Assembly (NCBI GenBank): GCA_002404195.1
Contig: DHJF01000021.1
Location: 8,572-23,272, forward strand
Source: Candidatus Saccharibacteria bacterium UBA4727
GTDB lineage: Bacteria; Patescibacteriota; Saccharimonadia; Saccharimonadales; Saccharimonadaceae
Direction: 5' to 3'
DNA length: 14,701 nucleotides
Shown: one piece after another, positions 1 to 6,342 of the stretch
How the letters are laid out: each line of letters opens with the position of its first letter
How positions within the stretch are numbered: position 1 is the first letter of the stretch
The notes under the pieces: model-generated
What the model saw: the letters and a program-made list of their open reading frames with translations, nothing else
Database searches by the model: none
What the model was told of the DNA's origin: nothing
Position numbers and translations under genes: made by a program

Positions 1-911
1 ACCTGATAGGGGCTAATTTGTGAGACCGCCGCTACAAGTTTTTTACCTTGCACACTTCCGTCAACCTTCAGATCTAAGCAGGCTTTGCTATCGAGCGTGA
101 CCCGACGTGGGTTATCAAGATTTGAATCGTCACCACCGTACTTCGGGACGTCCTTGAAAGCATCTACAGACATGGTCGTCATTGGCTCCTTGCTAATAAC
201 AACACCATCGCCTGGGAGTGTATGATTCTGTGCGTCATATTCAACGCGGTGCTCTTGCTCGGCTTTTGCCGGAGCAATAATCCCAGCCTGTACCCAAGAG
301 TAGATACCAAACGCCAGCGCTCCAGCCCCGACACCACTTATTGCGGTTTTCGCCAGCCCCTTGAAAAGCTTCCTTCGATCTTCTCGCTTGTAGTACTCTG
401 CTCGGGCATTCTTTTCTTTTTTATCACTAGCCATTCGATCAAGATCTAAACGCTTCTTGTTAATTTGTTTTTCAAGTTCTTTTGTTGAAGATTTTATTGA
501 ATCTTGCAATACATCCATCATCGGATCGTCATCCGACAAAGCAGTCATCTCATCATTCAGATTAACCGCAATACCTTGCTCGGTAATAGAAAAGTAGGAC
601 ATATCAACGGTGTCGTCGTCTTCGCGCTTGATTCCGATTGCGACATATGTTGCAGGTGTCGTCTCGGATGGCCGTATACACACCTCGCTCATGAGGGTCA
701 CAGCCTCATTGTCAAACTCACCTTTGCGTGTCCGCGTGCCGCTACTCATTCGGCCCTGACCAGCCTCGCTAAGTAGACCAAGACTATTTCCGTCGCTCAT
801 TGCTTCATTGAGAGCGTGCGCATCTTTATAAAGACGAGGCCTCTGCTTGTTATTGTCAACCTCACCATAATGTCCGTCCCATAGCGAGCTGGACTTTTCA
901 GATACACTCAT
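1..911 (-). CDS. Single-pass membrane protein with long cytoplasmic domain (3' end outside window)
   Basis: I do not recognise this protein. The frame is open from the ATG at 911 to the window edge (303 whole codons, no stop), so the gene is partial. The start has a good ribosome site (AAGGAG, 6-7 nt upstream) and a promoter just before it. Residues 1-140 are hydrophilic, with alternating strand-like stretches near 90-125 (ATYVAIGI, MSYFSITEQGIAVNL). Residues 143-183 are very rich in Lys, Glu, Asp and Arg and could form a coiled coil. Residues 189-213 (core AISGVGAGALAFGIYSWVQAG) form the only membrane segment seen. The remainder would lie outside the cell. There is no N-terminal signal peptide. 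The positive charges before the helix favour an N-in, C-out topology. The cytoplasmic part plus anchor could suit a sensor, scaffold or envelope protein, but no domain is identifiable. The coding call is firm and the function is unknown. Confidence 0.85.
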   Translation of the reverse strand, partial: MSVSEKSSSLWDGHYGEVDNNKQRPRLYKDAHALNEAMSDGNSLGLLSEAGQGRMSSGTRTRKGEFDNEAVTLMSEVCIRPSETTPATYVAIGIKREDDDTVDMSYFSITEQGIAVNLNDEMTALSDDDPMMDVLQDSIKSSTKELEKQINKKRLDLDRMASDKKEKNARAEYYKREDRRKLFKGLAKTAISGVGAGALAFGIYSWVQAGIIAPAKAEQEHRVEYDAQNHTLPGDGVVISKEPMTTMSVDAFKDVPKYGGDDSNLDNPRRVTLDSKACLDLKVDGSVQGKKLVAAVSQISPYQ

Positions 912-934
912 TTTGCACTCCTTAAATTTAAGTT

Positions 935-943
935 ATTATACCA
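935..943 (-). promoter_or_regulatory. Extended -10 promoter for the membrane protein at 1-911
   Basis: On the minus strand TGG directly precedes a perfect TATAAT (940 to 935). The spaced -35 position (TTAGAG, 963 to 958) is poor, so this would depend on the extended -10. The expected transcript start is near 928, just upstream of the AAGGAG ribosome site. Confidence 0.7.
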
Positions 944-961
944 TATTATATATTCATCTCT

Positions 962-1006
962 AAAAAGTCGAAGGCCCCGCTACCCTTACAGGAGGCGGGG
1001 CTCGAC
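962..1006 (-). terminator. Two-tier intrinsic terminator after the 1027-1233 gene
   Basis: Inner arms GCCCCGC (1001 to 995) and GCGGGGC (980 to 974) form 7 pairs. Outer arms GTCGA (1006 to 1002) and TCGAC (971 to 967) add 5 more, with a two-base bulge. A TTTTTA run follows on the minus strand. It lies between the small gene at 1027 and the promoter of the next gene. Confidence 0.8.
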
Positions 1007-1026
1007 CGTAGGGTGCGGGGTCATTA

Positions 1027-1233
1027 CTAAGGGCTGTTTCGATGTGCTCGCCTCACGAGTGTCACGCCTTCAGGCAGCCAAGGGCCGTGGGCGCCTTTAG
1101 TCATATCAGAGTCTTCCAGATCGTAGAGAAGTGCGTAATCGCCACGCTTCTCTGATGGAATTGCCTTACGGAGAACATTGTCGGCATCCCATCCCGCCGA
1201 AATTTTTAAATTACGAAGTTCCCGATACGACAT
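1027..1233 (-). CDS. Small unknown soluble protein (68 aa)
   Basis: I do not recognise this family. The 68-residue product is hydrophilic, with a mixed-charge middle (AIPSEKRGDYALLYDLEDSD, about residues 24-43) and a Gly/Pro-containing end (HGPWLPEGVTLVRRAHR). It has no membrane segment and no cysteines. It lies 35 nt past the rplO terminator and ends in its own strong terminator, which supports a real, separately transcribed gene. No Shine-Dalgarno sequence is visible. Instead TGC-TATTGT sits 8 nt before the ATG, the spacing expected for a leaderless message. Some read-through from the ribosomal unit is also possible. In many bacteria secY would follow rplO at this place, and this protein bears no resemblance to it. 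The coding call is moderate. Confidence 0.6.
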   Translation of the reverse strand: MSYRELRNLKISAGWDADNVLRKAIPSEKRGDYALLYDLEDSDMTKGAHGPWLPEGVTLVRRAHRNSP

Positions 1234-1241
1234 GAATTAAC

Positions 1242-1250
1242 ACAATAGCA
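1242..1250 (-). promoter_or_regulatory. Candidate extended -10 for the 68-aa gene, leaderless geometry
   Basis: TGC followed by TATTGT (1247 to 1242) leaves only 8 bases before the ATG at 1233. Transcription would therefore begin at or beside the start codon. No good -35 is seen, and the upstream bases belong to the rplO terminator tail. Confidence 0.45.
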
Positions 1251-1265
1251 AAGGTGCTACTCCAC

Positions 1266-1297
1266 AAAAAAACACCCGCCATAACGACGGGTGTTTT
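1266..1297 (-). terminator. Intrinsic terminator of the rplF-rplR-rpsE-rplO unit
   Basis: Arms AAAACACCCG (1297 to 1288) and CGGGTGTTTT (1278 to 1269) pair around a 9-base loop. The minus-strand T run extends to 1266. It starts about 18 nt after the rplO stop, so the ribosomal transcript ends here and not in a secY gene. Confidence 0.9.
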
Positions 1298-1315
1298 AGT
1301 TTTCAGACAAATGTC

Positions 1316-1795
1316 TTACTTGTCAGCTTTTTCAGCTTCTTTGGTGCTTTTCTTGAGCGGTGTTGGAGTCTTTTCGAAACTACCACCAGCTTTCGCAATC
1401 GCAGCCTGAACGCTTTTAGATGCGCCCTGAACCTTGAGGGTTACCTTTTCAGTTAATTCACCACGGAGGATGACTTTAACGGTGTGGAAAGGTGTGCCAA
1501 TGTAGCCTTCTTTGAACAATGAGAAGTTGTCGACTGTTTTACCAGCAAACGCGTTCAAGTGATCAAGATAGACAACCTGTGCGGGTGTCGCAAGGCTCTT
1601 AAAGCCACGAGCTTTTGGTACGGCTTGAACAAGTGCGCGCTGTCCACCTTGGAACATGACACCTAGTTTTTTACCTGTACGTGCGCCCTGACCTTTTGTA
1701 CCACGACCGGCAGTTTTACCTTGGCCGGCAGCGATGCCGCGGCCCTTGCGTTTGCGGTCTTTGTTGGCAACAACAGTAAGTTCGTTGTATTTCAT
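1316..1795 (-). CDS. rplO: 50S ribosomal protein L15
   Basis: L15 is a late-assembly protein of the large subunit that threads an extended glycine-rich arm into 23S rRNA. That arm is clear at residues 18-36, with GRG, GQGKTAGRG and KGQ, followed by the typical ARTG and the GFKS segment near 64-67. The protein has 159 residues against roughly 145 in most bacteria. The excess is a C-terminal tail rich in Lys and Glu (KKSTKEAEKADK). The ATG overlaps the rpsE stop by one base (TAATG), with GAGGAGG as ribosome site inside rpsE. It is the last gene of its unit. The usual rpmD gene before it and secY after it are both missing. The assignment is certain. Confidence 0.98.
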   Translation of the reverse strand: MKYNELTVVANKDRKRKGRGIAAGQGKTAGRGTKGQGARTGKKLGVMFQGGQRALVQAVPKARGFKSLATPAQVVYLDHLNAFAGKTVDNFSLFKEGYIGTPFHTVKVILRGELTEKVTLKVQGASKSVQAAIAKAGGSFEKTPTPLKKSTKEAEKADK

Positions 1796-2406
1796 TACTT
1801 AGCCTCCTCTTTTACAGCTGCCTTTTTAGGAGCGGCTTTCTTCTTTGGAGCGCTGAGCCATTCGTCGCGAGGAACAAGTGCCTTCAAAGCGTCGATTGTC
1901 GCGTAAGCGATGTTCACTTTGTTGGTTGAACCCAGTGATTTTGAAAGCATGTTACGGATACCTGTTACACCGATGATTGAACGAACCACACCGCCGGCAA
2001 TAATACCGGTACCTGGAGCAGCTGGCTTAATCAATACTTGCGCGCCGGAAACTTTCAATTCTACATCGTGTGGAATTGTGTCACCTTCAATAGGGATCGT
2101 AATCATGTTCTTTTTCGCAACATCAGTTGCTTTTGCAATTGCAGTCTGAACGTCTTGGCCTTTAGAGACACCGACGCCAACTTTGTTTTTACGGTCACCA
2201 ACAACAACAAGTGCCTTAAAGCGGAAACGGCGTCCACCTTTTACCACACGGGCAACACGGTCGATGTTGATTACGAGTTCTTCAAATTGCTTTGGCTCTG
2301 CATCAGCGCCATTTCGTCGGTCATCGCGACGACCACCACGCTGCTGTGGACGGCCACCTTGGGCGCCAGCTGGTCGTGGGGTAGTATTTGCTGTAGGTTC
2401 AGCCAT
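1795..2406 (-). CDS. rpsE: 30S ribosomal protein S5 with extended N- and C-terminal tails
   Basis: S5 binds 16S rRNA on the back of the small subunit and affects decoding accuracy. The N-terminal RNA-binding domain begins near residue 41 (FEELVINIDRVARVVKGGRR), and its signature continues to 79 (RFRFKALVVVGDRKNKVGVG). The C-terminal domain contains PGTGIIAGGVVR (131-142) and GVTGIRNMLSKSLGS (146-160). The length is 203 residues against about 165 in E. coli. The first 40 residues are low-complexity (GGRPQQRGGRRDDRRNG), and the last 18 are Lys/Ala-rich. Both tails lie outside the conserved fold. The ATG is 1 base after the rplR stop, with GGAG 8 nt upstream, and the stop overlaps the rplO start. 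No rpmD lies between them. Confidence 0.98.
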   Translation of the reverse strand: MAEPTANTTPRPAGAQGGRPQQRGGRRDDRRNGADAEPKQFEELVINIDRVARVVKGGRRFRFKALVVVGDRKNKVGVGVSKGQDVQTAIAKATDVAKKNMITIPIEGDTIPHDVELKVSGAQVLIKPAAPGTGIIAGGVVRSIIGVTGIRNMLSKSLGSTNKVNIAYATIDALKALVPRDEWLSAPKKKAAPKKAAVKEEAK

Positions 2407-2407
2407 A

Positions 2408-2764
2408 CTAAAACTCCATTCCTTCTTTACGTGCAGCGTCAGCGAGTGCGCTTAGGCGACCAGCGTACTGGCGACCGTTGCGATCAAATACAACTGCGTT
2501 AATCTTTGCTTTTTTCGCTTTTTTCGCGATATCAGTACCAACAAAGGCGGCCTGCTCAGTAACTGTGCCTTCTTGTTTCGTACCAACAGTCGTGCTGGCA
2601 GCAACGGTTTTTTGCGCAACATCATCAATCAGCTGTGCGCTGACGTGCTTGTTGCTGATAGTAACTGTCAAACGAGGGCGTTCGGCAGTACCGGTAACTT
2701 TGCTACGTACGCGGTTTTTGCGTAGTGACTTGTTAAGCAATTTTTTTGCTAGGTTTGCAGCCAT
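2408..2764 (-). CDS. rplR: 50S ribosomal protein L18
   Basis: L18 binds 5S rRNA together with L5 in the central protuberance. The 118-residue product has the family layout. A basic N-terminus (AKKLLNKSLRKNRVRSKV) is followed by RPRLTVTISNKHVSAQLID (29-47). The conserved second half contains FVGTDIAKKAKK, INAVVFDRNGRQYAGRLSALADAARKEGMEF read in pieces. The length matches typical L18. The start lies 2 bases after the rplF stop with no strong ribosome site, so translation is probably coupled to rplF. Confidence 0.98.
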   Translation of the reverse strand: MAANLAKKLLNKSLRKNRVRSKVTGTAERPRLTVTISNKHVSAQLIDDVAQKTVAASTTVGTKQEGTVTEQAAFVGTDIAKKAKKAKINAVVFDRNGRQYAGRLSALADAARKEGMEF

Positions 2765-2766
2765 GA

Positions 2767-3300
2767 TTACTTACCAGCCTTTCCTGCCTTGCGAAGGATA
2801 ACTTCGTCAGCATATTTAATACCCTTACCCTTGTACGGTTCAGGCTTTTTAAGGGAGCGAATTTCTGCAGCAACTTGGCCAACAGCTTGTTTGTCGATAC
2901 CGCTAACTGTAATAGTCATCTTCTCGACAGCAAGGTTGATACCGTCTTTAGCGGTGTATTTCACTGGGTGTGAAAAACCGAGCAGCATTTCAATTTCGCT
3001 GCCACCACCGCTTACGCGGAAACCGACACCGTTGATTTCGAGCTTCTTTTCAAAAGCTTTGGTTACACCGTCAACAGCATTGTTGAGCAGTGAACGTTGC
3101 AGGCCGTGTTGGGCTTTAGCAACTTTTTCGTCATCGTGACGTGTCACGATAGCTTGTGTACCTTCAAGAGTAACTGTCACGTCGCTCAGATGCGGAACGG
3201 TTAATTCGCCTTTAGGGCCCTTAACTGTAATAACATCTGAGTCAACCGTGATTGTCACGCCCGCAGGTACGTCAATTGGTAGTTTTCCGATTCGACTCAT
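2767..3300 (-). CDS. rplF: 50S ribosomal protein L6
   Basis: L6 binds 23S rRNA near the sarcin-ricin loop and the factor-binding site. The start used here gives the canonical MSRIGKLPIDVPAG beginning and 177 residues, the usual size. The C-terminal signature PEPYKGKGIKYADE is at 153-166. The frame stays open upstream to an ATG at 3351, which would add 17 residues (MKARKQTASLAIKKEVD). That extension is not conserved in the family and has no ribosome site at normal distance, so 3300 is preferred. In most bacteria rpsH lies directly upstream. Here a membrane protein gene on the other strand intervenes, and rplF opens its own transcript with a leader of about 100 nt. Confidence 0.97.
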   Translation of the reverse strand: MSRIGKLPIDVPAGVTITVDSDVITVKGPKGELTVPHLSDVTVTLEGTQAIVTRHDDEKVAKAQHGLQRSLLNNAVDGVTKAFEKKLEINGVGFRVSGGGSEIEMLLGFSHPVKYTAKDGINLAVEKMTITVSGIDKQAVGQVAAEIRSLKKPEPYKGKGIKYADEVILRKAGKAGK

Positions 3301-3366
3301 GTCTACTTCTTTCTTTATGGCAAGCGAAGCTGTTTGTTTTCGAGCTTTCATTCAAAAGAATGAGGC

Positions 3367-3387
3367 GCAAAATCTCCCAGATTTCAC
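3367..3387 (-). promoter_or_regulatory. Hairpin in the rplF leader
   Basis: On the minus-strand RNA, 9 pairs including two G-U pairs close a GGG loop (arms GTGAAATCT and AGATTTTGC). It begins about 15 nt after the predicted transcript start. The GGGAG that could act as a ribosome site for the rejected upstream ATG is buried in it. A role in control is inference. Confidence 0.45.
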
Positions 3388-3408
3388 TCGCAAATTATTA
3401 TCTTGATA

Positions 3409-3437
3409 AGCATAGCATATCAGAGGTAATCTTGCAA
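3409..3437 (-). promoter_or_regulatory. Promoter of the rplF-rplR-rpsE-rplO unit
   Basis: TTGCAA (3437 to 3432), a 17-base spacer and TATGCT (3414 to 3409) are present, with TGC directly before the -10. The predicted start near 3402 gives a leader of about 100 nt to the ATG at 3300. This supports an independent transcript for the four genes. Confidence 0.8.
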
Positions 3438-3451
3438 CTAGCCACGACATA

Positions 3452-3481
3452 TTGTTGGTAGCGACCTTCATATGTTACAAT
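3452..3481 (+). promoter_or_regulatory. Promoter of the three-helix membrane protein gene
   Basis: TTGTTG (3452-3457), an 18-base spacer and TACAAT (3476-3481) are present, with TGT immediately before the -10. It is divergent from the rplF promoter; the two -35 regions lie about 15 bases apart. The start near 3488 leaves a leader of about 27 nt. Confidence 0.7.
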
Positions 3482-3514
3482 TTTTCTAAGCATAAACAAA
3501 TAGGAGCATTCTTT

Positions 3515-3805
3515 TTGAAAAAACCCGCATTTAAATCAATTTTCATAATCACCGTCATTCTTACGGCTCTCTCTTTCGGACAACTCTTGAATGTCGTCAG
3601 TCCACAGACTGTCAAAACGACACCAGTCATATTTCTAAGTATCACTTCTTTACTTCTCGCAATCGCATCGATCGTCGTCGTAGTGCGCTACCTCGTTACC
3701 TACAAGCCGTCACGACTCACTGTCACTGCAGGAGTTGTTGCGACATTCGGTCTCCTCTTCGGCACATTACTCTGCGTATGGTATCTCGTTAAAGCGCTCA
3801 GTTAG
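3515..3805 (+). CDS. Small three-helix membrane protein between rplF and rpsH
   Basis: I do not recognise the family. The best start is TTG at 3515: AGGAG lies at 3502-3506, 8 nt upstream, and the product then opens with a normal basic tail (KKPAFKS). An upstream in-frame start at 3452 would lie before the predicted transcript start and is rejected. The 96-residue product has three hydrophobic spans, near 9-28, 38-60 and 68-92, joined by a loop with VSPQTVKTTP and a basic loop RYLVTYKPSR. There are no enzyme motifs. It has its own promoter and shares a 14-bp bidirectional terminator with rpsH. Its position, splitting the spc ribosomal operon on the opposite strand, is unusual. A link to ribosome or membrane targeting would be speculation. 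Confidence 0.85.
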   Translation: MKKPAFKSIFIITVILTALSFGQLLNVVSPQTVKTTPVIFLSITSLLLAIASIVVVVRYLVTYKPSRLTVTAGVVATFGLLFGTLLCVWYLVKALS

Positions 3806-3821
3806 TCGTAGTAAAATCATT

Positions 3822-3853
3822 AAAAAGAACCTCCCGTATGGGAGGTTCTTTTT
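3822..3853. terminator. Bidirectional terminator between the membrane gene and rpsH
   Basis: Perfect 14-bp arms AAAAAGAACCTCCC (3822-3835) and GGGAGGTTCTTTTT (3840-3853) surround a GTAT loop. The A and T runs make it work in both directions. It ends the plus-strand membrane gene and the 15-gene rplC-to-rpsH transcript, so little read-through into rplF is expected. Confidence 0.93.
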
Positions 3854-3868
3854 AGATAAACTAGAATC

Positions 3869-4270
3869 CTAGTAAACCTTGAGTAGAAGTTCGCCACCAA
3901 GCTTCAGCTTGTAGGCAACGTGACCTGGCATCACACCTTGTGAGGTAGAGATTAAGACCATGCCACGACCGCTCTTAATGCGTGGAATATCACCAGCTGC
4001 AACGTATACGCGGCGGCCAGGTTTAGACATACGATTAATTTCGGTAATGTTACAGTTTTCGCCAGGTTTGTTGATCGTAACGACCAATGTGTCCCGTGGC
4101 TTACCAGCTTCTACTTTGACATCAGTCAAGTATTTCGCTTTTTTCAATTCTTCAGCAACAACTTTCTTCAGTTTGCTACTAGGAACACGGATTTCGTTTT
4201 TGCCAACCATCGACGCATTTCGGATGCGAGTAAGAAGGTCAGCGATTGGGTCAGTTGATTGTAATGACAT
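3869..4270 (-). CDS. rpsH: 30S ribosomal protein S8
   Basis: S8 is a primary 16S rRNA binder of the small-subunit platform. In E. coli it also represses translation of the spc operon. The 133 residues match the family. The N-terminus is DPIADLLTRIRNASMVGK (7-24), followed by KPGRRVYVAAGDIPRIKSGRG in the middle and the RNA-binding C-terminal block ISTSQGVMPGHVAYKLKLGG. In the last block PGHVAYKLKLGG differs from the commoner charged 'd.eAr..k.GGe', but the frame and length are intact. The ATG has AAAGGAA upstream and lies 18 nt after the rpsN stop. It is the last gene before the bidirectional terminator, whereas elsewhere rplF normally follows in the same transcript. Confidence 0.98.
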   Translation of the reverse strand: MSLQSTDPIADLLTRIRNASMVGKNEIRVPSSKLKKVVAEELKKAKYLTDVKVEAGKPRDTLVVTINKPGENCNITEINRMSKPGRRVYVAAGDIPRIKSGRGMVLISTSQGVMPGHVAYKLKLGGELLLKVY

Positions 4271-4288
4271 AATTTATTCCTTTCCTTC

Positions 4289-4558
4289 TTACCAACTACT
4301 TTTAGTAACGCCTGGGATTTCTCCCTTAGATGCTTTTTCACGGAAGTTAATACGGTTTAAACCGAACTTACGCATGTAGGCACGTGGACGGCCGTGAAGA
4401 AAATCACGGTTCTTCCAACGAGTTGGTGAACTATTCTTTGGTAATGCTTGCAAACCATCGAGGTCACCGAGTTCTTTGAGTTCAGCGCGTTTAGCGGCAA
4501 ACTTCAAAATCATTTTCTTACGTTTTTCGTCGCGAGCGACGGCAGATTTCTTAGCCAT
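4289..4558 (-). CDS. rpsN: 30S ribosomal protein S14, zinc-free type
   Basis: S14 sits in the head of the small subunit near the A site. The conserved C-terminal block RPRAYMRKFGLNRINFRE is at residues 57-74 and ends in the usual SSW. At 89 residues it is the longer class. It contains no cysteine, so it cannot carry the CxxC zinc site of the short 61-residue class. The ATG overlaps the rplE stop by one base, with AAGGAGG inside rplE as ribosome site. Confidence 0.98.
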   Translation of the reverse strand: MAKKSAVARDEKRKKMILKFAAKRAELKELGDLDGLQALPKNSSPTRWKNRDFLHGRPRAYMRKFGLNRINFREKASKGEIPGVTKSSW

Positions 4559-5142
4559 TAACGTTTGCCTCCTTGTTTCTCAAATGGTACACCAAACTTC
4601 TCAAGTAGTGCACGGCTGTGAGCAGGGTCTTCATTCGTAATGTTGAAGGTTACCTGGAGGCCGTGAAGTACTTGCGTCTCTTCGAATGTCAACTCTGGGA
4701 AAATTGATTGCTCAATGATACCGAGGTTATAGTTGCCACCTTTGTCGAACTTAGTTGATACACCATGAAAGTCACGAACACGAGGAAGTGCAACGTTTGC
4801 CAGACGGTCGAGGAACTCGTACATACGAGGCCCACGAAGGGTGACGCTGATACCAACGCGGTTCATGCCGGCACGGATCTTAAAACCTGCAATAGATTTT
4901 TTCGCCATGCGGTCAACTGGTGCCTGACCAGTGATCTTTACTAATGTGTTTTTGACGGCTTCGTAAAAACGCTTGTCGTCTTTGTTCTTACCGATACCAA
5001 CGCTTACCACAATTTTTTCGAGCTTCGGTACTTGGTGTACGTTCACAAGATTCAATTCGGCTTGTAGTTCTTTGACATAAGTATCCTTATACAAAGCTTT
5101 CAAGCGAGGAGTAGCGGCAGTAGTAGCTGTAGCTTTTGCCAT
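4558..5142 (-). CDS. rplE: 50S ribosomal protein L5
   Basis: L5 binds 5S rRNA with L18 and contacts the P-site tRNA from the central protuberance. Residues 13 onward (RLKALYKDTYVKEL) match the usual start of the family. Next come VPKLEKIVVSVGIG, the KSIAGFKIRAG loop with GVSVTLRG-like (VGISVTLRGPRMYEFLDRL), and IFPELTF. The family normally has about 180 residues and this one has 194. The excess is an Ala/Thr-rich N-terminus (MAKATATTAATP). The start is fixed by AAGGAG upstream and a one-base overlap with the rplX stop. Confidence 0.98.
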   Translation of the reverse strand: MAKATATTAATPRLKALYKDTYVKELQAELNLVNVHQVPKLEKIVVSVGIGKNKDDKRFYEAVKNTLVKITGQAPVDRMAKKSIAGFKIRAGMNRVGISVTLRGPRMYEFLDRLANVALPRVRDFHGVSTKFDKGGNYNLGIIEQSIFPELTFEETQVLHGLQVTFNITNEDPAHSRALLEKFGVPFEKQGGKR

Positions 5143-5465
5143 TACTTGATCTCCTTATTTTTTGCCTGACGAGCCAAGCGAACTTTAGCGCCGTCGGCGT
5201 TCTTTACATAGCCGACGCGGCTGGTAGTACCAGCTTTTTCGTCAACCACGAGTGCTACTTTATGTAGCGGTGTTGCCACGTGAATGTCTTTGCTGCCACC
5301 ACGAGGGTTAAGCTGCGAAGGTTTAACGTGACGGTGTTTTGTACCAATACCTTCAACCAGTACGGCATTCTTCTTGGTCAAAACCTGAAGAACTTTACCA
5401 GTGGTACCTTTATTAACACCGCTGATCAGTTTGACGATATCGTCTTTTTGAATACGTTGTGCCAT
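5142..5465 (-). CDS. rplX: 50S ribosomal protein L24
   Basis: L24 is an assembly initiator of the large subunit that binds the 5' region of 23S rRNA. The KOW motif is at about residues 8-35 (DDIVKLISGVNKGTTGKVLQV), followed by the conserved GIGTKHRHVKPSQLNPRGG. The 107 residues match the usual length. The ATG lies 1 base after the rplN stop, with GGAGGT as a strong ribosome site. Confidence 0.98.
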   Translation of the reverse strand: MAQRIQKDDIVKLISGVNKGTTGKVLQVLTKKNAVLVEGIGTKHRHVKPSQLNPRGGSKDIHVATPLHKVALVVDEKAGTTSRVGYVKNADGAKVRLARQAKNKEIK

Positions 5466-5466
5466 A

Positions 5467-5835
5467 TTAGAGTACCTCCGGTGCTAGGCTGATGATTTTG
5501 CTGTAGCCCATGTCACGCAATTCGCGTGGCACTGGCCCAAAAACACGAGTACCTTTAGGGTTTTTATCGTCACCGATAATCACGCAGGCGTTATCGTCAA
5601 AAGCGATAGTGCTGCCGTCTTTACGGTGAATTTGATCTTTGGTACGAACGATAACTGCCTTTACGACGCTTTTTCGTTTGATGATACCAGTTGCGTTCGC
5701 AGTTTTCACTGTACACACGATAACGTCACCAACGCGAGCGTAACGACGCTTCGTACCACCGAGAACACGGATACAAAGAACTTCTTTGGCACCAGAGTTA
5801 TCGGTTACTTTTAGTCGGGTTTCTTGCTGAATCAT
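5467..5835 (-). CDS. rplN: 50S ribosomal protein L14
   Basis: L14 lies at the subunit interface and helps form the bridge to the 30S subunit; it is also where the silencing factor RsfS docks. The 122-residue length is exactly typical. The signatures are DNSGAKEVLCIRVLGG (12-27) and NPKGTRVFGPVPREL (92-106). The start MIQQETRLKVTDNSG is canonical, with AAAGG upstream, 2 bases after the rpsQ stop. Confidence 0.99.
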   Translation of the reverse strand: MIQQETRLKVTDNSGAKEVLCIRVLGGTKRRYARVGDVIVCTVKTANATGIIKRKSVVKAVIVRTKDQIHRKDGSTIAFDDNACVIIGDDKNPKGTRVFGPVPRELRDMGYSKIISLAPEVL

Positions 5836-5837
5836 AA

Positions 5838-6116
5838 CTAAGCCTTTGCCTCGTCATCTTTTAGCTCGATTGAACCACGTGATTTTTCATCAATGCTGAC
5901 CAGAGCGAAAGCTTTGCGCTTTGAAACTGGGCGAGTTGGGGTAATAGTTACCTTGTCGCCGATTTTCGCTTCGTTCTTTTCGTCGTGGGCGGCGTATTTG
6001 CGGGTAACAGAATACTGCTTGCCATAAATAGGATGCGTTTCACGACTAGTCACAGAGATGGTGATGGTTTTGTCCGCAACGTCCGACGTTACGATACCAG
6101 TCAATGTCTTGGCCAT
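5838..6116 (-). CDS. rpsQ: 30S ribosomal protein S17
   Basis: S17 is an OB-fold primary binder of the 16S 5' domain. The signature GDKVTITPTRPVSKRKAF lies in the second half, with LTGIVTSDVADKTITISV at the start and HPIYGKQYSVTRKYAAHDE in the middle. It is 92 residues against about 85, and ends in an acidic tail (SIELKDDEAKA). AAAGGAG precedes the ATG, which is 1 base after the rpmC stop. Confidence 0.98.
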   Translation of the reverse strand: MAKTLTGIVTSDVADKTITISVTSRETHPIYGKQYSVTRKYAAHDEKNEAKIGDKVTITPTRPVSKRKAFALVSIDEKSRGSIELKDDEAKA

Positions 6117-6117
6117 A

Positions 6118-6342
6118 TTACTTACTCTCCTTTACGTCTGCTAGCTCAGCTGCTCGGATGGCAGTGTGCAAGCGCGCGATATCTTTACGAACGAGTGTGA
6201 GGGCACGTGGGTTGACGAGTTCGCCAGCCGCGTGACTTCGCTTCGCTGCGAGTTGATCAGCAATCTTAGTTGCAAGATCAGTTCGTAGCTGCTCGATTGT
6301 CTTTACTTCTTCAGCTTTCTTGGTCGTTTTTTTATCAGCCAT
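6118..6342 (-). CDS. rpmC: 50S ribosomal protein L29
   Basis: L29 is a small two-helix protein near the polypeptide exit tunnel, next to L23 and the SRP/trigger factor docking site. The family pattern is seen from residue 16 on: IEQLRTDLATKIADQL, then NPRALTLVRKDIARLHTAI. The 74 residues exceed the usual 63-70 because of a Lys/Thr-rich N-terminal tail (MADKKTTKKAEE). The ATG overlaps the rplP stop by one base, with AAGGGAG upstream. Confidence 0.97.
   Translation of the reverse strand: MADKKTTKKAEEVKTIEQLRTDLATKIADQLAAKRSHAAGELVNPRALTLVRKDIARLHTAIRAAELADVKESK

Noticed and set aside
222..776. Plus-strand open frames within 222-449 and 504-776
   Set aside because: Shadows of the minus-strand membrane protein, which has a promoter, ribosome site and uninterrupted frame.
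2767..3351. Longer rplF start at 3351 adding 17 residues
   Set aside because: The extension is not part of the L6 family, the ATG has no ribosome site at normal distance, and the only purine run is buried in a hairpin.
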